Source: JBFMAI01 sp040755725
Lineage (GTDB): Bacteria; Planctomycetota; Phycisphaerae; UBA1845; Fen-1342
DNA length: 64,000 nucleotides
Reading direction: 5' to 3'
NCBI GenBank assembly: GCA_040755725.1
Contig: JBFMAI010000040.1
Span: 310,001 to 374,000, forward strand
Each line of letters starts with the position of its first letter. Position 1 is the stretch's first letter. Below are positions 8,945-16,011 of this stretch, piece after piece. Both the position numbers and the translations under genes were made by a program. The notes beneath the pieces are model-generated. The model was not told the DNA's origin, did no database searches, and worked only from the letters and a program-made list of their open reading frames with translations.

Positions 8945-9463
8945 GGTAGTCCTCGTGATTCCGGCACCGCCGCCGTGCCCGGGTCGGGCCGCTCGGTCCG
9001 GGCGCCCAAACGCCACAGGCCTGGGGCCGACGCGCAGTCGGTGACGGGACTTGGGGCGATAGTATACCCGGTGGGCGCCGCGCCAGGGCACGCCCAACGG
9101 TCGCCGGACGGGCAGCGCCGCCGACAGCAGGGGGTTGCCGCCACAATGGTATTCGTGGACCTTTCTTGTCGGAACCCCTTGGCAGAGGGGTATTCGGGCG
9201 CTATACTCGCTATTAATGCTTTGGAGCCCCAAAACCCCCGAGGCACTGCCCCCCACGGTGGCCGGAAGACGTCGGCTGTGGGGGTGTGTTTCGGGCGCGG
9301 CGGCGGCCAGAGCAGAGCGCTCGGTGCTGGTTCCCCTCCGGGCGCAGCGGGTCCAACCGTGGCCGGGCAGGTCGGCCTGACACACGGTTTGAGTTCCGCC
9401 CGCGAGGGTCGCGTGCCGGGCGGCAACCGGCACGGACGACAATCTGGTGACTTGAGGTGAGGT
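8945..9463. other. Intergenic region between divergent genes (519 bases)
   Basis: It holds the upstream regions of the metalloprotease-like gene and of the Rrf2 regulator. A near-consensus promoter facing the regulator is at 9179-9207. I see no convincing open frame or known RNA motif in the remainder. Confidence 0.5.
9179..9207 (+). promoter_or_regulatory. Sigma-70-type promoter candidate upstream of the Rrf2 gene
   Basis: TTGGCA (9179-9184) is separated by exactly 17 bases from TATACT (9202-9207). An inverted repeat, ACCCCT...AGGGGT, straddles the -35 element and could be an operator. The predicted start is about 250 bases before the Rrf2 ATG, so the transcript would have a long leader. 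The surrounding AT-rich tract stands out from the GC-rich background. Confidence 0.55.
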
Positions 9464-9871
9464 ATGCGACTTGGAAGAGCAGCAGCGTACGCGGTCTTCG
9501 CCACCACCCACCTGGCCGAACACTCTAATAGCAAGCCGATTCAGGGCCGCGATATTGCGGACTCCTGCGGCGTTCCCGCGGGCCACTTGCTGAAGATCCT
9601 CCAGCAATTGGTGCGGGCGCAGGTTCTCAGCAGCGAGCGCGGCCCGGCCGGCGGCTTCGTGCTCCGCAAGCCCGCAAATGAAATCACGCTGCTGGAGATC
9701 GTGGAGGCCATCGAGGGGCCGATCAACGGCGACCTCATGCTGCGCAACGTCGCCAAGGGCAAAGAGAAGGCCCGCCAGCGGCTGGAGCGCGTCTGCCAGG
9801 AAGCCGCCGAATACACCCGGTCGCTGCTGTCCAAACTGGTGGTCAGCGACCTTCTCAAGTCCGGTAGCTGA
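9464..9871 (+). CDS. Rrf2-family transcriptional regulator
   Basis: This is a winged-helix regulator of 135 residues with the Rrf2 start RLGRAAAYAVFATTHLAEH and the recognition region DIADSCGVPAGHLLKILQQL at about 28-47. The wing, LSSERGPAGGFVLRKP, is the most conserved Rrf2 segment. IscR-like members bind Fe-S through three closely spaced cysteines near residues 90-105. Here that region has no cysteine triad, only an isolated Cys near 111, so it is probably not a cluster sensor of the IscR type. AGGTGAGGT precedes the ATG. The target genes are unknown; it could autoregulate through the inverted repeat at its promoter. Confidence 0.9.
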   Translation: MRLGRAAAYAVFATTHLAEHSNSKPIQGRDIADSCGVPAGHLLKILQQLVRAQVLSSERGPAGGFVLRKPANEITLLEIVEAIEGPINGDLMLRNVAKGKEKARQRLERVCQEAAEYTRSLLSKLVVSDLLKSGS

Positions 9872-9885
9872 CGTCCGCCCGGCAA

Positions 9886-9918
9886 CCCTCTCCCTCTCCG
9901 GGAGAGGCTGGGGAGGGG
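9886..9918 (+). repeat. CCTCTCC/GGAGAGG palindromic element
   Basis: CCCTCTCCCTCTCC is followed at once by GGGAGAGGCTGGGGAGGGG, which can fold into a long imperfect hairpin just past the Rrf2 stop. Elements of this type are widespread in bacterial intergenic regions. No T-run follows, so termination is possible but unproven. Confidence 0.5.
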
Positions 9919-10032
9919 CGTGACCGCCCGGCGGGGTTGTCTGGCCGCGCCTATCGCCCCGGCCACTGCGCGTGGCACGGGCCGATGATCGGGATCCACC
10001 CAATCATGGTGCGCAGTCTGGCGGCGCAAGCC

Positions 10033-10107
10033 GGGAGGGCGAGCCTCCCGGCGAGCCGCGGCTCGGGAGTACCGGCGCGCCGGGATCGCCCTCCCGTGTC
10101 GCACAAT
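10033..10107 (-). repeat. Family A palindromic intergenic repeat, copy 2
   Basis: GGGAGGGCGAGCCTCCCGGC opens the element and GCCCTCCCGTGTCGCAC closes it. It is nearly colinear with the copy at 2991, in the same orientation, and inverted relative to those at 12228 and 41081. Confidence 0.8.
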
Positions 10108-10281
10108 TGCGCATAGCGACTTGGACGCCAAGAGGTTGAGCGGGCGGACGAGTGTGACGTGTCGTGGCCGGCGTGCCCCGGCGGTGCAACATCGAACGCC
10201 CCGCGAGGCCACCATCGGCCCGCACGGCGGGCGCTCTTACCTCTCCGAACACCTGTCTGAACCCCGCACTGTGGGAGGCGG

Positions 10282-12093
10282 TCAGGGTCCGGCGCCCGGA
10301 GAGGACGGCGGTGGCGCGGCGTCGCCGCGGAGGGCGCCCTCGGGCGCGTTGGGTTCCGGTTCCTTGGCCGGCGACGGCGCCCGCGTCAACCCGGCCAGGC
10401 GGTCGAAATACTCCCGCAGCACCCTATGGTATTGCGGCGGCACTTCCTCCCGCTCGATAGCATCCAGGGCATCGCGGACTTCGGCGGCGGCCGCCTGCCG
10501 AGCTTCCGCCGTCGCGTGCCCAACACGCTGTGGTCCGTCCACCCACACGCTGCCGAGAATCGCACCCTCGTGGACGCGGCTGCGCGCCCGTGTGGGGCTG
10601 TGGGCGCGCGGGAGCATGTCGGTGGCCGGGCCCGTCGCGTGGCCAAAGCCGTACTGCGTCCCCCCCGCGCCCGCTTGCCGGCACTGGCCCCGGCTGATGC
10701 ACTGCCGCAGCTTCTCCAGTTCCGCGAGCCGCCCCGCCAAGTCGCGGCGCATCTGCTGCGCCCGGCCCAACTCGGCCAGCACCGCGGCACCCTCGCCCAG
10801 AGCGCTAGTCGGGCAGCCCGCACCGCCGGCCGGCCGGCTGCCGGCCGGGCACGTGCCCGCCGCGCGTCGCAGTGACTGGCACAGTTGCCGGCAGGCCCCG
10901 CACGCCTGCTGCTGTTGTGCCAGGCACTGGGCCAGCTCGCGCAATTGCTCCGGGGTCAGCCGGGCCGCGCTCAGCCGCTGCCGAAGCAACTCCTCGAATT
11001 GCTCGGGCTGAAGCCGGGCAAGTTCCTCAAGCAGCTCGCGGGCCTGGGCCTCGCTCAGGCCGGCCTTGTTCTCGAGCTCTTTCTGCATCGCCAGCGTGTT
11101 GTCCAGACCCTCGATCTGCTTGGCGAGCTCCTCCAATTGGCTGCGCAATTCGCCGAGCTGCCGCTGGGCTGCGGGATCGCCGGCCTGCGCGTCCAGTCCC
11201 TCCGTTTGCGCCTGCAACTCCGCCAGCGCCCCCTGGGCCGCGCCAAAGTCGCCCTCCGCCAGCGCCCGTGAGAGCTTTGCCCCGGCTTGCTCACCGCCCT
11301 TCGCTGACAGCCCCTCCAGCATCCGCCGCATCGGCTCCGCCGGACTTCCCTCCGCCGCCGCCAACTCCTGCCGCAGCTTGTCGCCGGCGGCGTCGAGACG
11401 CTTGACCGCTTCACGACGGAGGTCCTCCGGGGTGAGCTGGGGGGTGGGGGTTGGATCGAGGGGGGTCAGGGCTTCGGCGATGTCCTTGAGATTGGGGTTG
11501 TCGCGGGCGAGCTCCTGGAGGGCGTCGAGCTGGCGGTCCAGCGCTGTTTGAATGGCGTGTTGTTCGGCTTCGAGTTCGGCCGGCGACACGCTCGGCCCGA
11601 CCCGCCGCTCGCCGGCGAACACGCCCAGCGGCGGCAGGAACGCGGCGAGGAGGACCGCGGCACCCACCGTCGCGAGCGACCACGGCCACAGCGCCGGAGC
11701 ACGGTAGCGAATATGCGTCGGAACGTGAACGCGGCCCGCGGACCGCTCGGCATCGCTCACGGCGGCCCGAGCAAACGGATCGTTCGAACGCTGCACGACG
11801 AGGGCCGTGCTGAGCCGCTCCTTCAACCCCGCGGCGGCGTCGAGAACGATCGCCGCGCCCAGTGGCCCCGGGCATTTCCACACGGCCGCGGCCAGGGCGA
11901 AGATGGCGGCCGCAGCGGCGGCCATCCAGCCCCCGTGCCACAGGGGCACGCTCCACGCCGCCAGACGGACGACCACGATGCCAATGGCCCACAACCCGGC
12001 GGCCACCAGCACGCCGTAACTGAGGTGCTCGACGAACGCCATCACGGTCAGGCGTCGCCGGGCGCGGTCGATCTGCTGGTCCAGGAGGGACAT
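10282..12093 (-). CDS. Membrane protein with long coiled coil, function unknown
   Basis: The 603-residue protein has two N-terminal membrane segments (about 15-40 and 45-70), a third near 140-160, and then a long Glu/Gln/Ala-rich helical region rich in LAELQAQ- and LEELAKQ-type heptads (about 180-460). A cysteine-rich stretch follows (CLAQQQQACGACRQLC). The layout resembles planctomycetal and alphaproteobacterial DUF4175-like proteins that sit near BatA/MoxR loci. The match is by architecture only. The start ATG 12093 gives MSLLDQQIDRARRRL; an upstream in-frame start would add eight residues. No operon partner is adjacent. Confidence 0.6.
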   Translation of the reverse strand: MSLLDQQIDRARRRLTVMAFVEHLSYGVLVAAGLWAIGIVVVRLAAWSVPLWHGGWMAAAAAAIFALAAAVWKCPGPLGAAIVLDAAAGLKERLSTALVVQRSNDPFARAAVSDAERSAGRVHVPTHIRYRAPALWPWSLATVGAAVLLAAFLPPLGVFAGERRVGPSVSPAELEAEQHAIQTALDRQLDALQELARDNPNLKDIAEALTPLDPTPTPQLTPEDLRREAVKRLDAAGDKLRQELAAAEGSPAEPMRRMLEGLSAKGGEQAGAKLSRALAEGDFGAAQGALAELQAQTEGLDAQAGDPAAQRQLGELRSQLEELAKQIEGLDNTLAMQKELENKAGLSEAQARELLEELARLQPEQFEELLRQRLSAARLTPEQLRELAQCLAQQQQACGACRQLCQSLRRAAGTCPAGSRPAGGAGCPTSALGEGAAVLAELGRAQQMRRDLAGRLAELEKLRQCISRGQCRQAGAGGTQYGFGHATGPATDMLPRAHSPTRARSRVHEGAILGSVWVDGPQRVGHATAEARQAAAAEVRDALDAIEREEVPPQYHRVLREYFDRLAGLTRAPSPAKEPEPNAPEGALRGDAAPPPSSPGAGP

Positions 12094-12227
12094 TGGCGGA
12101 CCCCTACGGCCGGCCACTCAACCAGGCCCTGCGGCCTGCCACCAGACCCCAACGGCTTACCACTGAATCATAGATCGGCGGTCCAGGCCGGGGCAACCAC
12201 TGAGACCCGCCAAGCGGGTATTCGCGG

Positions 12228-12325
12228 TCGTGCGACACGGGAGGGCGAGGCTCCTGCCGAGCTGCGGCTCGCGGGGAGGGGCGCCTCCCGGCTGGCGTCC
12301 CATGAACCTGAATGCGCATTCAGGA
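12228..12325 (+). repeat. Family A palindromic intergenic repeat, copy 3
   Basis: GTCGTGCGACACGGGAGGGC opens the element and GGCGTCCCATGAACCTG leads to its distal end. That end is a perfect 18-base palindrome, CCTGAATGCGCATTCAGG (12306-12323). The inner GAGCTGCGGCTC segment is also self-complementary. Confidence 0.8.
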
Positions 12326-12330
12326 GTTGC

Positions 12331-12360
12331 CAACGGAACCCACCACGCAAGCGGTGGGCT
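12331..12360 (+). repeat. Family B hairpin repeat, copy 3
   Basis: CCCACCAC-GCAA-GCGGTGGG forms an eight-base stem with one mismatch or wobble and a GCAA loop. It directly follows a family A element. Confidence 0.65.
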
Positions 12361-12394
12361 CGGCGGCGCCCTGGCACTCGGGGCTCTTCGGCCG

Positions 12395-12500
12395 CTCCCT
12401 GACGGTCGCGGTACCGATCGAGCGTCCGAGCCGCCGGCCACCACCGGCGGGACGCCGGTGCGATCCAAACCCACGGCCGGTGCGGAGCCCGGCCGCTAAA
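12395..12500. repeat. Family D composite repeat, copy 1
   Basis: It starts GCTCCCTGACGGTCGCGG and ends ACGGCCGGTGCGGAGCCCGG. Inside is a CACCGGCGGGACGCCGGTG hairpin. The two end blocks recur at 46561-46709 with a different interior, and the first block recurs near 25878. Confidence 0.65.
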
Positions 12501-12535
12501 CCCGCGGGACACCGATGCTCCCCGGTCGTTCCGGG

Positions 12536-14032
12536 TTACGACGACGCAATCGCCGCGGCGTCCATCTGCTGGTAGGCCTCCAGCGCCGCCGTCGTTTCCG
12601 GGAGCTGCGGCAGACCGTTGTTCTCGCGGACCCACTGGTCCATGGCGGCGGCGGACTTCTTGCCGTCGCCCATGGCGAGGATCACGGTCGCGGCGCCGCG
12701 GATGATGTCGCCGCCGGCCCAGACGCCCTCTTTGCTGGTCTTGCCGTACGGATCCACGGCCTGGATGTACCCCCACTTGTTAAGCTTGAGGTCGGGCGTC
12801 GCGTTGGTCAGCAGCGGGTTGGCCCGCGTGCCGATCGCGGGGATCGCCACGTCGCACGGGATCACGAACTCGGAGCCCTTGACCGGGACGGGCCGCCGGC
12901 GGCCGGAGTCGTCCGGCTCGCCCAGCTCCATCCGCTGGCACTCGACGCCGGTGACCCAGCCGTCCTTGTCGCCGATGTACCGCACGGGGTTGGTCAGAAG
13001 CTGGAAGACGATCCCCTCTTCCTCGGCGTGTTTCACTTCTTCCGCCCGGGCCGGCATCTCGGCGCGGCTGCGGCGGTACACGAGCGTGGCGGGGTTGGCC
13101 CCGAGGCGCTTGGCGGTCCGGACGGCGTCCATGGCCACGTTGCCGCCGCCGATGACCACGACCTGCTTGCCGCGAACGATGGGCGTGTCGTAGCTAGGGA
13201 ATTCGTAGGCCCCCATCAGGTTCGAGCGTGTGAGGTACTCATTCGCGGAGTAGACACCTTTGAGGTTCTCGCCGGGGATGTTCATGAAGATCGGCAGGCC
13301 GGCGCCGTTGGCGACGAAAATCGCCTGGAAGCCCTCTTCGTTGAGCAACTCGTCAAGCGTGAAAGTGCGGCCGACGACGACGTTACACACGATTTTGACG
13401 CCCATTTGCCGCAGGCGCTCGACCTCGGCGTCGATGATCGGGTTGGGCAGGCGGAACTCGGGGATGCCGTAGGTGAGCACGCCGCCGGGGCGGTGCAGGG
13501 CCTCGAAGACGGTCACGTCGTGGCCCTTGCGGGCGAGCTCGCCGGCGCAGGTCAGGCCGGCGGGGCCGGAGCCGACGACGGCGACTTTGATGTGGGTGGG
13601 CTCGGCGAGCAAGGTCTTCATGTCGAGGTTTTCGCGGGCCCAGTCGGCGACGAAACGTTCGAGGTGGCCGACGGCGACGGGCGCCCCGCTCTTGCCCTTG
13701 GCCCGAATGCAAAGCTGCTCGCACTGCTCCTCCTGCGGGCACACGCGGCCGGTGATGCCCGGCAGCGCGTTGGCCGACAGCAGCAGCTCGGCGGCCCCCT
13801 TTAGGTCACCCTCGGACACACGGCCCAGGAACCCGGGGATGTTGATACCGACCGGGCAGCCGCGGACGCACTTGCCGTCTTTGCATTGGAGGCAGCGGTC
13901 GGCCTCGAGCTTAGCCAGGGCCTGCGAGAAGCCCAGGTTGACTTCCTTGAAGTCCCGGTTGCGCTGGTCCGGCTCGCGCTCCGGCATGTGCTGTCGCTGA
14001 ATCGCCATCCGCTCTTTGGGGGTCAGAGCCAT
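12536..14032 (-). CDS. nfnB: NfnB: large subunit of electron-bifurcating ferredoxin:NADP+ oxidoreductase
   Basis: NfnAB couples reduced ferredoxin and NADH to reduce two NADP+ by flavin-based bifurcation. The 498-residue protein has N-terminal cysteines for two [4Fe-4S] clusters (CLQCKDGKCVRGCP near 48-61; CPQEEQCEQLC near 99-109). An FAD Rossmann motif, VVGSGPAGLTCAGELA, is near 152, an NADP motif, VVIGGGNVAMDAVRTA, near 290, and a C-terminal GVWAGGDIIRGAATVILAMGDGK. GltD of glutamate synthase has the same fold, but the adjacent NfnA and the lack of a gltB identify Nfn. ATG 14032 follows GAGGTAA; a GTG six bases upstream is the alternative. It lies downstream of nfnA. Confidence 0.9.
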   Translation of the reverse strand: MALTPKERMAIQRQHMPEREPDQRNRDFKEVNLGFSQALAKLEADRCLQCKDGKCVRGCPVGINIPGFLGRVSEGDLKGAAELLLSANALPGITGRVCPQEEQCEQLCIRAKGKSGAPVAVGHLERFVADWARENLDMKTLLAEPTHIKVAVVGSGPAGLTCAGELARKGHDVTVFEALHRPGGVLTYGIPEFRLPNPIIDAEVERLRQMGVKIVCNVVVGRTFTLDELLNEEGFQAIFVANGAGLPIFMNIPGENLKGVYSANEYLTRSNLMGAYEFPSYDTPIVRGKQVVVIGGGNVAMDAVRTAKRLGANPATLVYRRSRAEMPARAEEVKHAEEEGIVFQLLTNPVRYIGDKDGWVTGVECQRMELGEPDDSGRRRPVPVKGSEFVIPCDVAIPAIGTRANPLLTNATPDLKLNKWGYIQAVDPYGKTSKEGVWAGGDIIRGAATVILAMGDGKKSAAAMDQWVRENNGLPQLPETTAALEAYQQMDAAAIASS

Positions 14033-14090
14033 CTGCACTTACCTCGCGTCATGCGGCCTAATCGGCCCAACGGATACCGGGGTAGAAACA

Positions 14091-14190
14091 GCGTGGGGAC
14101 GTGAGGAGGTGGGGACGAAGTCGTGGCCTCGCGGCCGCGACCTGCGTCCGGTCCCTCGTCCCCACGTCCGCACGTGATCACGTCCCCACC
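14091..14190. repeat. Family E repeat arranged as inverted arms between nfnA and nfnB
   Basis: GGGGACGTGAGGAGGTGGGG (14096-14115) and its partly complementary arm CGTCCCCACGTCCGC...CACGTCCCCACC (14158-14190) flank about 40 bases. The right arm encodes the last five residues and stop codon of nfnA. A long hairpin could form in the nfnA-nfnB intercistronic mRNA. Confidence 0.75.
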
Positions 14191-15029
14191 TTGTTCAGCT
14201 TGCACTCGTGCTCCCAGCGTTCCAGCGCCTGCCGCTCCTGGGGGCGATACGCCGTCAGGCGGTCCGCCAACTCCGCGTAATCGACTTCGTGGCCGTCGAA
14301 CTCCGGGCCGTCCACGCAGGCGAATTTCGTCTTGCCGCCGACCGTCACGCGGCAGCCGCCGCACATCCCCGTCCCGTCCACCATGATCGGGTTCAGCGAG
14401 ACGATGGTGGGGATGCCGTGCGGTCGCGTGAGTTCGGCGATGGCCCGCATCATGGGCACGGGGCCGGCGCAGTAGACGGTGCCGATGGGGCGCGACGTGT
14501 CCTTCAGCAACTCGGCCAGCTTGTCCGCCACCGTGCCCTTGAAGCCGTAGCTCCCGTCGTCGGTCGTCGCGTACACCACGTCCGACACCTTCCTCAGCTC
14601 CTCCTCCAGCACGACCAGCTCCCGCGTGCGGCCGCCGGTGATTGAGCTGACGTAACACCCCACCTGTTTGAGGGCCTTAGCCAGGGGGTAGATAACGGCG
14701 GTGCCGACGCCCCCGCCGACCAGGACGGCGTGGCCGACCCGCTCGATATGCGTGGGCATGCCGAGCGGGCCCATCACGTCGAGGATGGTGTCGCCGGCGT
14801 TTTTGCGGCAGAGCATCATCGTGGTCTTGCCGACCGCCTTAACGATGAGCTCGATGGTGCCGGCCTGCGGGTCGGCGTCGGCCATCGTGAGCGGCACGCG
14901 CTCGCCGTTGTCGGTCACGCGAATGATGACGAACTGCCCCGGCTGGCGGTGCTTGGCGACCAGCGGGGCATGAATCTTGAACCACTTGACGTCGGAGGCC
15001 AGTTGGCGGGTGTCGAGGATGCGGAACAT
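14178..15029 (-). CDS. nfnA: NfnA: small subunit of electron-bifurcating ferredoxin:NADP+ oxidoreductase
   Basis: The 283-residue protein has a ferredoxin-NADP reductase fold. The FAD-binding part is MFRILDTRQLASDVKWFKI...GQFVIIRV, the nucleotide-binding part is HAVLVGGGVGTAVIYPLAKA near 105, and the C-terminal [2Fe-2S] region is GMCGGCRVTVGGKTKFACVD near 218-238. Together with nfnB it supplies NADPH from ferredoxin and NADH in anaerobes. The start ATG follows GGAGAAGG. The last codons, NKVGT and the TGA, are part of a family E repeat that also fills the 145-base gap to nfnB, so the original C-terminus may have been altered by repeat insertion. Confidence 0.92.
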   Translation of the reverse strand: MFRILDTRQLASDVKWFKIHAPLVAKHRQPGQFVIIRVTDNGERVPLTMADADPQAGTIELIVKAVGKTTMMLCRKNAGDTILDVMGPLGMPTHIERVGHAVLVGGGVGTAVIYPLAKALKQVGCYVSSITGGRTRELVVLEEELRKVSDVVYATTDDGSYGFKGTVADKLAELLKDTSRPIGTVYCAGPVPMMRAIAELTRPHGIPTIVSLNPIMVDGTGMCGGCRVTVGGKTKFACVDGPEFDGHEVDYAELADRLTAYRPQERQALERWEHECKLNKVGT

Positions 15030-15393
15030 CAGCGTGCCTTCTCCGGGTGGACCGTTGGTGGTCAACAGAGTCCGGCATTTTGGCAGAAATTGGTCGGAAA
15101 ATCAAATTGCCGGACGTGGTGGGCGGTCCCGCCGGGGCCACACTCCCCGCTTTGGATTCAACGCCGGGGCTGTTCTCCTCGGTCGTCCATGCCGCTTCGA
15201 CGTGGCCCAAGATTTGTTGCTATAAATGCTTCTATCCCCGCCATCACCCTAATCCGTGCCCGTGGGGCGGGGGCACCGCGGGACCACGCCGTTCGGATAT
15301 AATTGAGATGCCGCTATCCGTTGCTCGCGGGGCGTGACGTGGCGGGTGCGCGCCGCCGGCCGGCCCGCCGCCCGGTCCCGTCGCGGGAGGCAC
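15030..15393. other. Intergenic region with divergent promoters (364 bases)
   Basis: It separates nfnA from the ECF sigma gene, which diverge. It contains a perfect TATAAT at 15298 and an AT-rich TTGTTGCTATAAATG at about 15217. No open frame or repeat element is recognisable. Confidence 0.45.
15298..15303 (+). promoter_or_regulatory. Candidate -10 element for the ECF sigma/kinase operon
   Basis: TATAAT is an exact -10 hexamer in a GC-rich context, about 90 bases before the ATG at 15394. No good -35 hexamer is found 16-18 bases upstream, so an activator or an extended element would be needed. Confidence 0.35.
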
Positions 15394-16011
15394 ATGGCCC
15401 AGCGACCCCCGTCGAACCCGTCGTCCGACGCCTCCGCCCCGCAGACGCTGCGGGACTGGATTCCGGTCGTATATGAGAAGGCCTGCGACCGGGCCCATCG
15501 GCTGTTGGCCCGGTGGTCGGGCATCAACCGCCCGGGCACCGCGTCGTTGGTCCATCAGGCGTTCTGCCGGCTGTCGGAGTGCGGCGTCGAGCGCTGCACG
15601 TCACGCGAGCACGCCCTGGGCCTGCTCGTCCAGAAGATGCGGCAGCAACTGGTGGACCTGGCGCGGCGGATCGACGCGAAGAAGCGGGGCGGCCGCGGGT
15701 ACGACGGTCAGAGCCGGCCGGTGATTCGGCGGCAGTTGCTGTCGGGCGAGGCGGCGGCGCCGCAGGGCTGGGACGCGTCGGACTTCATGGCGCTGGACGA
15801 GGCGTTGCAGCGGCTGCAGGCCATTTCGCCGCGGCACGCCCACGTCGTGGAGCTGCTGTTTCTGCTGGGGATGACGCTCGAGGAAGCGGCGGAGGAGCTG
15901 CACCTCTCGCGGGCGAGCGTGCATGCGGACTGGAAACTGGCCAAGGCGTGGCTGTTCAACGAGCTGGGCGGGACCGCAGCGGGTGCCCCGCCCCACGAGG
16001 CACGGTCGTGA
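15394..16011 (+). CDS. ECF-type RNA polymerase sigma factor
   Basis: The 205-residue protein has ECF sigma regions 2 and 4. Region 2 has ASLVHQAFCRLSE and EHALGLLVQKMRQQLVDLAR near 50-90. Region 4 has LFLLGMTLEEAAEELHLSRA and SVHADWKLAKAWL near 150-190, forming a helix-turn-helix. It resembles the planctomycetal ECF group that precedes Ser/Thr kinase genes. GGGAGG lies 5 bases before ATG 15394. Its stop codon overlaps the GTG start of the kinase gene (GTGA), so the two are translationally coupled. The kinase may control sigma activity; this is inferred from the arrangement. Confidence 0.88.
   Translation: MAQRPPSNPSSDASAPQTLRDWIPVVYEKACDRAHRLLARWSGINRPGTASLVHQAFCRLSECGVERCTSREHALGLLVQKMRQQLVDLARRIDAKKRGGRGYDGQSRPVIRRQLLSGEAAAPQGWDASDFMALDEALQRLQAISPRHAHVVELLFLLGMTLEEAAEELHLSRASVHADWKLAKAWLFNELGGTAAGAPPHEARS

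Larger units (their letters stand above)
9872..10281. other. Intergenic region with two repeat elements (410 bases)
   Basis: It contains a pyrimidine-rich palindrome at 9886-9918 and a family A element at 10033-10107. Nothing else is recognisable. The genes on both sides point toward it, so it is a convergent intergenic region. Confidence 0.5.
12094..12535. other. Intergenic region packed with repeats (442 bases)
   Basis: Three elements are stacked without gaps: family A (12228-12325), a family B hairpin (12331-12360) and a family D composite (12395-12494). No gene is visible. It is the upstream region of the coiled-coil protein gene and the downstream region of nfnB. Confidence 0.6.

Noticed and set aside
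9886..9918. Palindrome after the Rrf2 gene as a certain terminator
   Set aside because: It has strong hairpin potential, but no T-run follows and the element type is known as a dispersed repeat.
8945..10003. N-terminal extension of the metalloprotease-like protein beyond 8944
   Set aside because: The extra part runs over the divergent Rrf2 gene and its promoter. A good signal peptide starts at 8944.
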